Below are positions 16,376 to 23,556 of a stretch of DNA of 31,538 nucleotides, one piece after another. This DNA comes from JAAYCI01 sp964370165 (GTDB lineage: Bacteria; Bacillota; Clostridia; Oscillospirales; Ruminococcaceae), in NCBI GenBank assembly GCA_964370165.1, contig CAYJIG010000025.1, forward strand, positions 1 through 31,538. The letters are read 5' to 3'. The notes under the pieces are model-generated. The model did not search any database. It was not told the origin of the DNA and worked only from the letters and a program-made list of their open reading frames with translations. The number at the start of each line of letters is the position of its first letter. The first letter of the stretch is position 1. Made by a program: the position numbers and the translations under genes.

Positions 16376-16773
16376 TGTGCTCCCCTCTCTTAGCAATGAA
16401 TTCAAGATTGAAATAGAAGGATAAAGATGATTTATTTTACCAATCATCGTCTATTTGTTGCGGTGAATCTGATAAATTGTATTTTTAAAAATCATCAAAA
16501 TTGTACCATGTTTTCACACAAATTGCAATTGAGCGCGCAAGCGTACTGACAGAAGCCGGTGAGGCGATGCTTTGTGTAGTTGTAATCATTTCGTAAAGGA
16601 TATATCATATCAATTATATGTTAATATAGTTATACTAGTTATTTTTGAGTGTATCTGGCTTTGTACAACATAATAACAATATCGAGATTTTGTTGTTAGG
16701 CAGAGCAAAGTATGAAAAATCAGTTTAGCACTTGTTTTTATTAAAAGTGTATATGGATATCAAGGTAGATGTA
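16376..16773. other. Divergent intergenic region
   Basis: This 398-bp spacer separates the leftward four-gene operon from the rightward LTA-synthase-like gene. It holds the operon promoter (16500-16528), and on the plus strand a TATACT (16631-16636) with a poor -35, which could serve the LTA-synthase-like gene. No conserved small gene is recognised. Confidence 0.6.
16500..16528 (-). promoter_or_regulatory. Promoter of the four-gene operon
   Basis: On the minus strand TTGCAA (16523-16528), 17 bp and TACAAT (16500-16505) form a good sigma-A-type promoter, leaving a leader of about 120 nt before the ATG at 16375. Confidence 0.7.
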
Positions 16774-18789
16774 ATGAAGAAGTTTGCAAAAGTTTTGTTT
16801 CATGATTTTCGGCTACTATTTATAATATTATCTATCCTGTGGATGGAACTTTTACTGAAATATTATTGTTTTGGGATGGTTTTTGATGTTGGGATTATTT
16901 ATGTTACCTTGTTCACAGTGCCTATTGCTTGTTTATTGTGTGTTTTGTCGTCGTTATTTAGTGAAAAAACCAACAAGGCGGTATTTTCGATTATCATATT
17001 TTCACTCGGGATTTTTTACATGGCGCAGTTTGTGTATTATACCGTTTTCAAGGCTTTTTTAATGCCTGACAAACTTAATATGGCAGATGATGTCATGTCT
17101 TCTTTTTTAGGCGAGGCCATTGATGCGTTTATAACTGTGATACCGTATACGTTGCTTATTTTTTTGCCGTTTGTTTTTTTAGTTGTTCACTTTTTCGGTG
17201 TGGTGGAAAGAAGCGGGCAGACCTCAGAATTTTTTGGCATGATTAATTTTAAGTTGTTGTTTTTTTACATAGTGATTTTTGTCATCACACAAGTTCTTGC
17301 TGTGTCGCTGGTATACATATCAAATTATGGGATTATCAGCCCAAAAGCCATATACACTGATGCTTTTTCGCCGGAGCTTTCCATGAGAAACTTTGGGAAT
17401 ATTACAACGGTGCGTTTAAGTGTGAATCAGTTATTGCTTGAAAATGAAGTGGAAGAAGCAAGCAATGATGCCTCGTTAGGTGCATCGTCAGAGCCTGAAG
17501 AAAACACGCTGCCACAAGAAGAAGTCGAAGCTAATGATCACGACGCAAATATTCTTTCGATTGATTTTGAAACGTTGGCAGAACTTGAAAACGATGCTGA
17601 GATAAAAGACATGCATGTGTATTTTTCTGTGCAAGAGCCGACACTGCAAAACGAATATACCGGAATGTTTGAGGGAAAAAACCTTATATTTATAACTGCC
17701 GAAGGTTTATGGCAATATGCGGTGAACGAGCAATATACTCCAAATCTTTATAAGCTTACAAACGAAGGGTTTGTGTTTGAAAATTTTTATAATCCTCTTT
17801 GGTGGAACAGCACAAACGACGGTGAGTTTGTTGCTACGAACGGTTTGTATCCGCTGAATTATACAAGAGCGTTTTATGAATCTTACGATAACTTATTGCC
17901 TTTCACCATGGGGAATATCCTTTCAGAAGAAGGATACGAGACTACGGCGTATCACAACCACTACTATAACTATTACGACAGGGACCTGACACACCCAAAC
18001 ATGGGATATGATTATTATGGGCTGGGCAATGGCTTGGAGGTTAGTGAAACTTGGCCTGAATCCGATCTTGAAATGATGGAGCTTACCATAGCTCCGGCAC
18101 TTGAGAGCGGTGAGCCTTTTCATTTGTATTACATGACAATAAGCGGGCATATGTATTATACATTTGAGGGGAATTCTATGGCGGCTAAAAACCGCGATGC
18201 AGTAGAAAGTCTTGATATGAGCGAAGAAGCAAAGGCGTATATAGCGTGTCATATAGAGCTTGATAATGCGATTGGATATATTTTAGACGAGCTAAAAGCG
18301 GCAGGGGAGCTTGAAAATACGGTTATATGCATGTCTTCAGATCACTACCCATACGGGCTGAGCGAAGAAACTTTGACAGAGTTTCACGGCAGTATGCCGG
18401 ACGAGTTTGAACTTCATCGTAGCCCACTTATTATATGGAGTGGCGACATGGAAGAGCCGATATATATAGACAAGGTGAGTAGCTCGGTGGATATTTTGCC
18501 AACATTGCTGAATTTGTTTGGCGCCGAATATGACTCAAGGCTGCTTAGCGGTAAGGATATTTTAAGCGATACACCCGGTATAGCCTTGTTTTCAAATCAA
18601 AGCTTTATTACAGATGAAGGCAGATACAGCTCGGTTGACGATAGATGGTATCCAAACGATGATAGCAACACTGACTATAGCTATGCCGCAGAAATATTTG
18701 ACCAATTGCAGCAAACTATTGACTATAATGAAAAAATAATAATGACGGATTATTATAGATATTTGTTTGATGATGAAAGCTGGGAATAA
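16774..18789 (+). CDS. LTA synthase family membrane phosphotransferase
   Basis: This 671-residue membrane enzyme has five hydrophobic segments in the first 180 residues (about 12-32, 38-62, 70-92, 115-140, 160-182). An acidic low-complexity linker (about 224-260, rich in Glu, Asn and Ser) precedes the extracellular alkaline-phosphatase-fold domain. Catalytic features follow LtaS: Glu310 in NLIFITAEG, the nucleophile Thr347 in NSTNDGEF (compare KTSDAEF), SGHMYY, SSDHYPYG and SVDILPTLLNLFG. LtaS-type enzymes transfer glycerol phosphate from phosphatidylglycerol to wall polymers; related ones move phosphoethanolamine or phosphocholine. I use the ATG at 16774 with AAGGT upstream; earlier in-frame starts have no ribosome site. 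It is monocistronic, ending at a strong terminator. The exact donor and acceptor are not deducible. Confidence 0.9.
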   Translation: MKKFAKVLFHDFRLLFIILSILWMELLLKYYCFGMVFDVGIIYVTLFTVPIACLLCVLSSLFSEKTNKAVFSIIIFSLGIFYMAQFVYYTVFKAFLMPDKLNMADDVMSSFLGEAIDAFITVIPYTLLIFLPFVFLVVHFFGVVERSGQTSEFFGMINFKLLFFYIVIFVITQVLAVSLVYISNYGIISPKAIYTDAFSPELSMRNFGNITTVRLSVNQLLLENEVEEASNDASLGASSEPEENTLPQEEVEANDHDANILSIDFETLAELENDAEIKDMHVYFSVQEPTLQNEYTGMFEGKNLIFITAEGLWQYAVNEQYTPNLYKLTNEGFVFENFYNPLWWNSTNDGEFVATNGLYPLNYTRAFYESYDNLLPFTMGNILSEEGYETTAYHNHYYNYYDRDLTHPNMGYDYYGLGNGLEVSETWPESDLEMMELTIAPALESGEPFHLYYMTISGHMYYTFEGNSMAAKNRDAVESLDMSEEAKAYIACHIELDNAIGYILDELKAAGELENTVICMSSDHYPYGLSEETLTEFHGSMPDEFELHRSPLIIWSGDMEEPIYIDKVSSSVDILPTLLNLFGAEYDSRLLSGKDILSDTPGIALFSNQSFITDEGRYSSVDDRWYPNDDSNTDYSYAAEIFDQLQQTIDYNEKIIMTDYYRYLFDDESWE

Positions 18790-18820
18790 AAAGCACACTA
18801 AAAGATGTTTTAAAATCACA

Positions 18821-18850
18821 AAAACCCCTGATAGTCCGGGGGTTTTATTT
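18821..18850 (+). terminator. Bidirectional terminator
   Basis: Arms AAAACCCC (18821-18828) and GGGGTTTT (18839-18846) form a strong stem with T-runs on both strands. It ends the LTA-synthase-like gene and can serve the convergent flavoprotein gene. Confidence 0.9.
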
Positions 18851-18933
18851 TGTGAATATTTTAAAATGGATGCTCGGCGTTTGTAACAAACGCAGCAAAA
18901 AGCGGATTGATATTTTTGATAGCCTTATGACGC

Positions 18934-19611
18934 TTAGACGTTTTCACCTCTGTAAGAGATGGCTTTTGCAGGACAGTTTATATAGCAATCTCCGCATTCG
19001 TCACAACGATAAATATTTATCGAGTAGGCGTTATTGCTTTCTGAAATTGCAAGAAAAGAACATTTTTTCTTGCATATACCGCAAGATATACATTTTTCTT
19101 CATCGATTTTTAGGCCTTTGTGTTTTTCGACGGCACCGCCGAACGAAAAATACTCTCTTTGCAATTTGTTCTCACGGTTGATTTTTTCAAAATCATAGTC
19201 GAAAACATCTCCGTAACCATCAGTGATACAAAAAACTACCATTGCTTCATATGTTTCTTTGTCTTTGATGCAAAAATCAAATATAGGATTGTTTTTAGCT
19301 TTGATTTCATCTATCGATACTTCAGATACATTGCCTGTCATACGTATGGCGTAGCCACCCTCAAAAATAGGAAAACCGTTTGCATCATGCTCAACTTGTG
19401 TTTTTGCGTTTAGGCCACAAATAGATAATTTCCCGTTTTGCTTCATGTGAGTATAAAAGTCTTTTGTGAACATGGTCATGAAATATATACCATCGTCATC
19501 AAATGCCCTTAAATGAGCAATCCTTGATTCGGGCACACCGTTTTTATCAACAGTAGTAAAGGACAAACATCCCACTTTGTCAAACTTCTCGTAGATTTCT
19601 TTTATAGTCAT
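18934..19611 (-). CDS. Pyridoxamine-phosphate-oxidase-fold protein with two 4Fe-4S clusters
   Basis: This is a 225-residue fusion. Residues about 1-140 are the split-barrel FMN-binding fold (CLSFTTVDKNGVPESRIAHLR, IYFMTMFTKDFYTHMKQNGKLSICG, GYAIRMTGNVSEV). Residues about 170-225 are a bacterial ferredoxin domain with CISCGICKKKC and CDECGDCYINCP, enough for two [4Fe-4S] clusters. Such proteins are thought to be anaerobic flavin reductases or redox shuttles; the substrate is not known. I use the ATG at 19611 with GGAGG upstream rather than a start seven codons earlier. A promoter (TTGTAC, 17 bp, TAGAAT) lies upstream. It stands alone between convergent and divergent neighbours. Its Fe-S clusters fit the anaerobic character of the genome. 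Confidence 0.9.
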   Translation of the reverse strand: MTIKEIYEKFDKVGCLSFTTVDKNGVPESRIAHLRAFDDDGIYFMTMFTKDFYTHMKQNGKLSICGLNAKTQVEHDANGFPIFEGGYAIRMTGNVSEVSIDEIKAKNNPIFDFCIKDKETYEAMVVFCITDGYGDVFDYDFEKINRENKLQREYFSFGGAVEKHKGLKIDEEKCISCGICKKKCSFLAISESNNAYSINIYRCDECGDCYINCPAKAISYRGENV

Positions 19612-19635
19612 TTGCACCCTCCAAAATAACACAAT

Positions 19636-19664
19636 ATTCTAAAATCCCATGCCTTGTCGTACAA
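19636..19664 (-). promoter_or_regulatory. Promoter of the flavin/ferredoxin gene
   Basis: Minus-strand TTGTAC (19659-19664), 17 bp and TAGAAT (19636-19641) lie 24 bp or more upstream of the start. Confidence 0.55.
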
Positions 19665-19790
19665 AAAATTGCACACAGTATATGTATATTAAGAGTAAAC
19701 CCATGAAAGACAAAAGACAAGTACGATATTCAAAGACACCGGTATCAAAAAGGTGCCTGGCTTGCAAATTAATTTATTTATAAATTGGTA

Positions 19791-19854
19791 TTGACAAGTG
19801 AGGTCAGAATGGATACAATAAAGTCACTGCATAATGATATTTTGATATAGTTAT
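19791..19854 (+). promoter_or_regulatory. Promoter and operator of the arsR-permease operon
   Basis: TTGACA (19791-19796), 17 bp and TACAAT (19814-19819) form a near-consensus promoter. Just past the expected start of transcription lies a 24-bp imperfect palindrome, ATAA-N2-ATAT-N4-ATAT-N2-TTAT (19831-19854), the size and place of an ArsR/SmtB repressor site. Confidence 0.75.
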
Positions 19855-19869
19855 ACAAGGAGGTTTAAA

Positions 19870-20205
19870 ATGAAACTATGTTGCAAAACACCTGAAAATG
19901 TTATAAAGCTGATAGAAGATGAAGCAATATCTGAAAATCTGTCTTTTTTATTCAAGTCGTTGAGCGAGCCAATAAGGATTAATATTTTATTTGCAATGTT
20001 GCATAACGAGATTTGTGTGCAAGATATTGCCACTTTGCTGGGGGTTTCTCAGCCAAGGGTGTCCAACCAGCTGAAGTTATTAAAACTGAATAAGCTGATA
20101 AAATCGCGAAAAGATAAAAACAACATCTATTACAGCTTAGACGATAAGCATGTGCAGGATATTTTAAGTATCGGGCTGAGCCATATTGAGCATTCAGAGG
20201 AGTAA
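19870..20205 (+). CDS. ArsR/SmtB-family metal-sensing repressor
   Basis: This 111-residue winged-helix repressor has the core LFKSLSEPIRINILFAMLHNEICVQDIATLLGVSQPRVSNQLKLLKLNKLI, the family's pattern. The metal-binding helix reads EICVQDI, whereas the cadmium/arsenic sensors carry ELCVCDL. One of the two cysteines is therefore replaced by Gln. An N-terminal Cys-Cys pair (residues 4-5) may complete the site, as the N-terminal cysteines do in CadC-type sensors. AAGGAGG precedes the ATG. It is followed by the permease gene 3 bp later, so it should repress the pair and release it on metal binding. The metal cannot be named from sequence. Confidence 0.92.
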   Translation: MKLCCKTPENVIKLIEDEAISENLSFLFKSLSEPIRINILFAMLHNEICVQDIATLLGVSQPRVSNQLKLLKLNKLIKSRKDKNNIYYSLDDKHVQDILSIGLSHIEHSEE

Positions 20206-20207
20206 AA

Positions 20208-21398
20208 ATGATATATTTAGATAACTTGTGGGATTTATTTGTTGATATGTCTTTTTATATTGTGATAGGCCTTGTTTTCACAGGGCTTTTGCACGCATTT
20301 ATAAAGAAAGACACTATATTAAAGCATGTAGGCAAGGATAGCACAGCCTCGGTAGTCAAGGCATCTGTTATCGGTGTGCCGCTACCACTTTGTTCTTGTG
20401 GGGTTGTTCCGACAGCAATGTATTTGGGCAAAAGCGGCGCCTCGAAAGGCTCGGTGGTCAGTTTCTTGACGTCGACACCACAAACCGGAGTGGATAGCAT
20501 TATTGCAACTTACGGTATGCTGGGTCCGGTTTTTGCGGTTTATCGGGCATTGGCGGCATTTTTTTCGGGGATAATCTCGGGTGTGATAACAAACCTTTTT
20601 TGCAAAAACGACAATATAGATTTTAATAAATCAAAAACGTCTTGTGGCTGTAGTGAGGCAGAAGATCATCATGTAGAAGAAGTTTCTTGTTGCGGTGGAG
20701 ATACAGGGAATTCATGCGCCACAAAAGAGGTTGAGACCTGTTGTTCTTCACAAACAAAAGAAGAAAATGAAGCTGAAAAACTTTCGTTTGCCAAAAAATT
20801 GAAACTGGCTTTCACTTACGGGTTTGGTGAGTTTTTAGACGAAATAGCAGTTCATTTTGTTGTAGGGCTTTTGATAGCGGCGCTCATCAGCACGTTGTTA
20901 CCGGCAAGCATATTCGAAAGTTTTTCAAGCCCGATTGTAACAATGCTACTTATGGTTTTGATAGGCATACCAATGTACATATGCTCCACGGCTTCAATAC
21001 CAATTGCTGTGTCACTTATGATTAAGGGGATTTCTCCCGGCGCGGCGTTTGTATTTTTGTTTGCAGGTCCGGTGACGAATATTGCATCGCTACTAGTGTT
21101 GTCGAAAACTTTAGGTAAAAAAGTTACAGCGATATATTTGACGGTGGCGGCTATATGCGCCATAGCCTTTGGTATGTTGTTTGATTATGGTATAAATGCG
21201 CTGGGATGGAGTGGGATTTTCAATGTGGATAACTATCACGCACATTCGCATGAAGTACCGCTTTATATGACGATTACGGCAGTGTTATTTGGCGCTTTGG
21301 TGCTGAGGAGCTTGATAAAACGTGTTTTGAGCATGAAAAAGCCTTCCGGCAGTTGTGGCTGTTCAAGTGCTTGCACGGACAGTGGCAATTGTGACTGA
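20208..21398 (+). CDS. SO_0444/ArsP-type metal efflux permease
   Basis: This 396-residue membrane permease has two repeated halves of about four to five helices. Family motifs are ASVIGVPLPLCSCGVVPTA (about 52-70) and its second-half counterpart MVLIGIPMYICSTASIPIAVS; LTSTPQTGVDSI and FAGPVTNIASLL are also typical. Between the halves (about 143-190) lies a loop very rich in Cys and His, with clusters CGC, DHH, SCCGG, CC, and the C-terminal tail carries CGCSSACTDSGNC. These cysteines suggest a soluble metal-capture region. The family is annotated as Cu/Zn efflux or organoarsenical permease. GAGGAG ends the upstream gene and serves as ribosome site. It is co-transcribed with the ArsR gene and ends at a perfect palindromic terminator. 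Confidence 0.9.
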   Translation: MIYLDNLWDLFVDMSFYIVIGLVFTGLLHAFIKKDTILKHVGKDSTASVVKASVIGVPLPLCSCGVVPTAMYLGKSGASKGSVVSFLTSTPQTGVDSIIATYGMLGPVFAVYRALAAFFSGIISGVITNLFCKNDNIDFNKSKTSCGCSEAEDHHVEEVSCCGGDTGNSCATKEVETCCSSQTKEENEAEKLSFAKKLKLAFTYGFGEFLDEIAVHFVVGLLIAALISTLLPASIFESFSSPIVTMLLMVLIGIPMYICSTASIPIAVSLMIKGISPGAAFVFLFAGPVTNIASLLVLSKTLGKKVTAIYLTVAAICAIAFGMLFDYGINALGWSGIFNVDNYHAHSHEVPLYMTITAVLFGALVLRSLIKRVLSMKKPSGSCGCSSACTDSGNCD

Positions 21399-21423
21399 TA
21401 ACGTGAATATAAACTACGTGATA

Positions 21424-21459
21424 AAAACAAAGCAGTAGCTTAAGCTACTGCTTTGTTTT
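21424..21459. terminator. Perfect palindromic bidirectional terminator
   Basis: A perfect 18-bp inverted repeat (arm AAAACAAAGCAGTAGCTT) gives a tight stem ending in TTTT on both strands. It separates the convergent permease and thioesterase genes. Confidence 0.92.
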
Positions 21460-21488
21460 GGATTGTTGTAAAATGTAGTATAAGGTTT

Positions 21489-21896
21489 TCATTTAGGGTT
21501 TGTTAATGCCTCGTAAAGCTTAGGCGCATGTTTTTTTAGTGCAACAGGTTTGAAGTTTTTGTCTGTCCAAGCATGGATGGTAATTCCTTCATTCAGTAGA
21601 AACCCATCTTGGTTATACAATTTGTATATAAAACTCATCTTTGCACCGCCAATTTTACCAAGCTCTACCGTTATTTTGATTTTATCTTCATATTTGGCAG
21701 GCAGCAGGTACTTACAGTTCAGCTCACGCAAAGGAAGCATTAGGCCCATATCTTCAATTTGTGAGTAGGTGTAGCCGAACTCTTTGATGAATTCTGTGCG
21801 AGCCACCTCGTACCACACCGGATAGACAGAATGATGCACTACACCCATTTGGTCGGTTTCTGCGTACCTTGCGATGATTTCTGTGTAAAATTGCAT
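21489..21896 (-). CDS. Acyl-CoA thioesterase (YbgC/4-HBA-CoA thioesterase family)
   Basis: This 135-residue hot-dog-fold thioesterase has the N-terminal signature RYAETDQMGVVHHSVYPVWYEVARTEF, which holds the catalytic Asp of the YbgC class (D.MGHV.N..Y), followed by YEDKIKITVELGKIGGAKMSFIYKLY. It would hydrolyse short or medium acyl-CoA esters in the cytoplasm. AGGAGG is at 9 nt from the ATG. Just upstream of this ribosome site, at the TA at 21908-21909, begins the MITE-like element, so its natural promoter must be inside or beyond that element. Confidence 0.9.
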   Translation of the reverse strand: MQFYTEIIARYAETDQMGVVHHSVYPVWYEVARTEFIKEFGYTYSQIEDMGLMLPLRELNCKYLLPAKYEDKIKITVELGKIGGAKMSFIYKLYNQDGFLLNEGITIHAWTDKNFKPVALKKHAPKLYEALTNPK

Positions 21897-21907
21897 ATTA
21901 TCCTCCT

Positions 21908-22185
21908 TAGCAAACCCGATGTAATCCGAACCCGCCTATTTTTGGTAAATTTATGCACGATACTGCGTTATCCTCATTTGCAATACAAAAAGTATTGCGC
22001 GCTCGTCTGCCTTGTCTAGCACAAAATTTACTAAAAATAGGTTCTGCGGATTTTTTATACCGCCAAAAGTTCTAATAACAAGGAAGTGCGTTGCCGTAAG
22101 GCTGCCGCCTTGCAAGACGCAATGACGAAGTTTTTGGGATTTTTGGCTAAATAAAAAACGGGTTCGTTTTACATCGGGTTGGCTA
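21908..22185. mobile_element. MITE-like element with 26-bp terminal inverted repeats
   Basis: The 278-bp stretch starts TAGCAAACCCGATGTAA and ends with the inverted match TTACATCGGGTTGGCTA. Terminal repeats of 26 bp (21909-21934 and 22159-22184) match at 23 positions, and TA lies at both edges, as in Tc1/mariner-type MITEs. Inside are two further stem modules: 21935-21952 with 22024-22041 (17 of 18 paired) enclosing a 7-bp hairpin (21980-21998), and 22062-22068 with 22141-22147 enclosing TGCGTTGC/GCAAGACGCA and an AAGGC/GCCTT hairpin. It encodes no protein. A second copy, inverted, starts at 31484. Confidence 0.85.
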
Positions 22186-22280
22186 GAGTTGAAGTTAAAG
22201 CTTTAATAATAAATATCATACCATAAAAAGTTGCAAAAAATCTATTCGGGAGATGTAAAATGTAAACTGCCAAGCAAAAA

Positions 22281-22309
22281 TTTACAAAGTGATATTTCTA
22301 TGGTAAAAT
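22281..22309 (+). promoter_or_regulatory. Promoter of the peptidase gene
   Basis: TTTACA (22281-22286), 17 bp and TAAAAT (22304-22309) lie about 95 bp upstream of the start codon. Confidence 0.5.
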
Positions 22310-22402
22310 AACGCATAGAGTCACAGGCGTTTAAAAGTGTATTTTTCGAATTTTCTGCGATTTCAAGTGTAATAAATAAAATTATATAGTGTGGGTGAAA
22401 TG

Positions 22403-23512
22403 ATGAATAGTATAGACAATAAGGCGTTACTTGAGAGATTTTTATCTTATGTTGCCATAGACAGCGAGACTGGCGACGAAAAGGAAATGGGCGAAAAGCT
22501 TGTTTTGGACTTCGAGGCAATCGGGTGTGATGTGTATACCGATGAAATAAAAGATGTAGCTCAAACGACGGGGTTTAATGTATATGCTACCCTTAAAGGC
22601 GAGCCTGACCTTGAGCCGATTATGTTTAGCGCGCATATGGACACAGTTGTGCCGGGATGTAAAGTGAAGGCGACAGTTTGTGATGATGGGTTTGTGCGCT
22701 CTGACGGTACAACGATACTTGGTGGTGACGACAAAGCGGGAATATCGGCCATAGTAGAGGCAATGAAGGCAGCGCGTGATGTATCACATCGGACGGTTGA
22801 GGCTATAATTACAGTACGTGAAGAAAGTGGTATGCATGGCGCTAAAAATCTTGAGTATAGTAAAATAAAGTCGAAGAAATGCATCGTGTTGGATTCTTCG
22901 GGCGGGCCTTGTGATGTGATATCCAGTGCACCGGGTCAGAACAAGATAACGGCTACTGTGATAGGGCGAAAAGCTCATGCAGGGATTGAACCAGAGACCG
23001 GCATAAGCGCTATTGAGGTGGCGGCACATGCTGTTGCAAACATGAAACTTCTTCGTGTGGATTTTGAGACTACATGTAATATCGGAACATTTACTGCAGT
23101 AGGACCCACAAACATAGTCGCGGATAAGGTTTTGCTGGAGATTGAAGTGCGAAGCAGAAACACAGGAAAGCTGAAAGAGCATACAAAGCATATCCTTGAT
23201 TGTATAAAAGAAGCTTGCGAAAAGTTTGACACAAAGTTCGAGTCAAAGGTGGAGACAAGTTATCTTGGATACCACATTCCAGACGAGCATTTGTTGATTA
23301 AAGAGATAGCCTTGGCGGCCGAAAAGATAGGGCTAAAAACCGAAACCAAGACGAGTGGCGGCGGAAGTGACGCCAATATATTCAATCAAAATAACATAGA
23401 AGCGATAAACTTAGGTATTGGGATTCAAAAGGTGCATACAAATTCAGAACAGCTGTGCATTAAAGACATGCAAGATGCGTCGGCGCTTTGCCTTGAGCTT
23501 ATGAAAGGGTAA
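22403..23512 (+). CDS. Peptidase T-like M20 metallopeptidase
   Basis: This 369-residue cytoplasmic di-zinc aminopeptidase is of the M20 (PepT-like) type. Metal and catalytic residues are all present: His78 and Asp80 in SAHMDTV, bridging Asp109 in GGDDKAG, catalytic Glu140 and ligand Glu141 in VREESGMHGAKNL, Asp164 in LDSSGGP and a late His in VHTNSEQL. The lid domain holds GRKAHAGIEPETGISAI. Typical length for the PepT-like subgroup. The ribosome site GGGTGA is weak; two adjacent ATGs (22400 and 22403) are possible, and I take the second for spacing. It is probably monocistronic and converges on the RgpF-like gene. Physiologically it would release amino acids from small peptides. Confidence 0.92.
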   Translation: MNSIDNKALLERFLSYVAIDSETGDEKEMGEKLVLDFEAIGCDVYTDEIKDVAQTTGFNVYATLKGEPDLEPIMFSAHMDTVVPGCKVKATVCDDGFVRSDGTTILGGDDKAGISAIVEAMKAARDVSHRTVEAIITVREESGMHGAKNLEYSKIKSKKCIVLDSSGGPCDVISSAPGQNKITATVIGRKAHAGIEPETGISAIEVAAHAVANMKLLRVDFETTCNIGTFTAVGPTNIVADKVLLEIEVRSRNTGKLKEHTKHILDCIKEACEKFDTKFESKVETSYLGYHIPDEHLLIKEIALAAEKIGLKTETKTSGGGSDANIFNQNNIEAINLGIGIQKVHTNSEQLCIKDMQDASALCLELMKG

Positions 23513-23556
23513 GATTTTGTGAAAATCCACGCCGCTACGCCTTTTTGAGTTTTAGC

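Noticed and set aside
16376..16447. Extended N-terminus of the sulfatase-like protein
   Set aside because: The strong AGAGGGGAG site lies directly ahead of the ATG at 16375; the upstream codons belong to the leader.
16519..16593. Short frame with an ERASVLTEAGEAML-like string recalling a flagellin C-terminus
   Set aside because: Only about 30 codons between stops, no start with a ribosome site, and no flagellar gene nearby; most likely chance similarity.
18877..18893. GCGTTTGTAACAAACGC palindrome as a terminator
   Set aside because: Stem is short and has no T-run; the stronger hairpin at 18821-18846 serves both genes.
21908..22185. CRISPR array or tRNA-like element
   Set aside because: No regularly spaced repeats; the repeats are inverted and terminal, which fits a MITE.
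23513..23526. GATTTTGTGAAAATC hairpin as terminator between convergent genes
   Set aside because: Six weak pairs with a 3-nt loop and no adjacent T-run.
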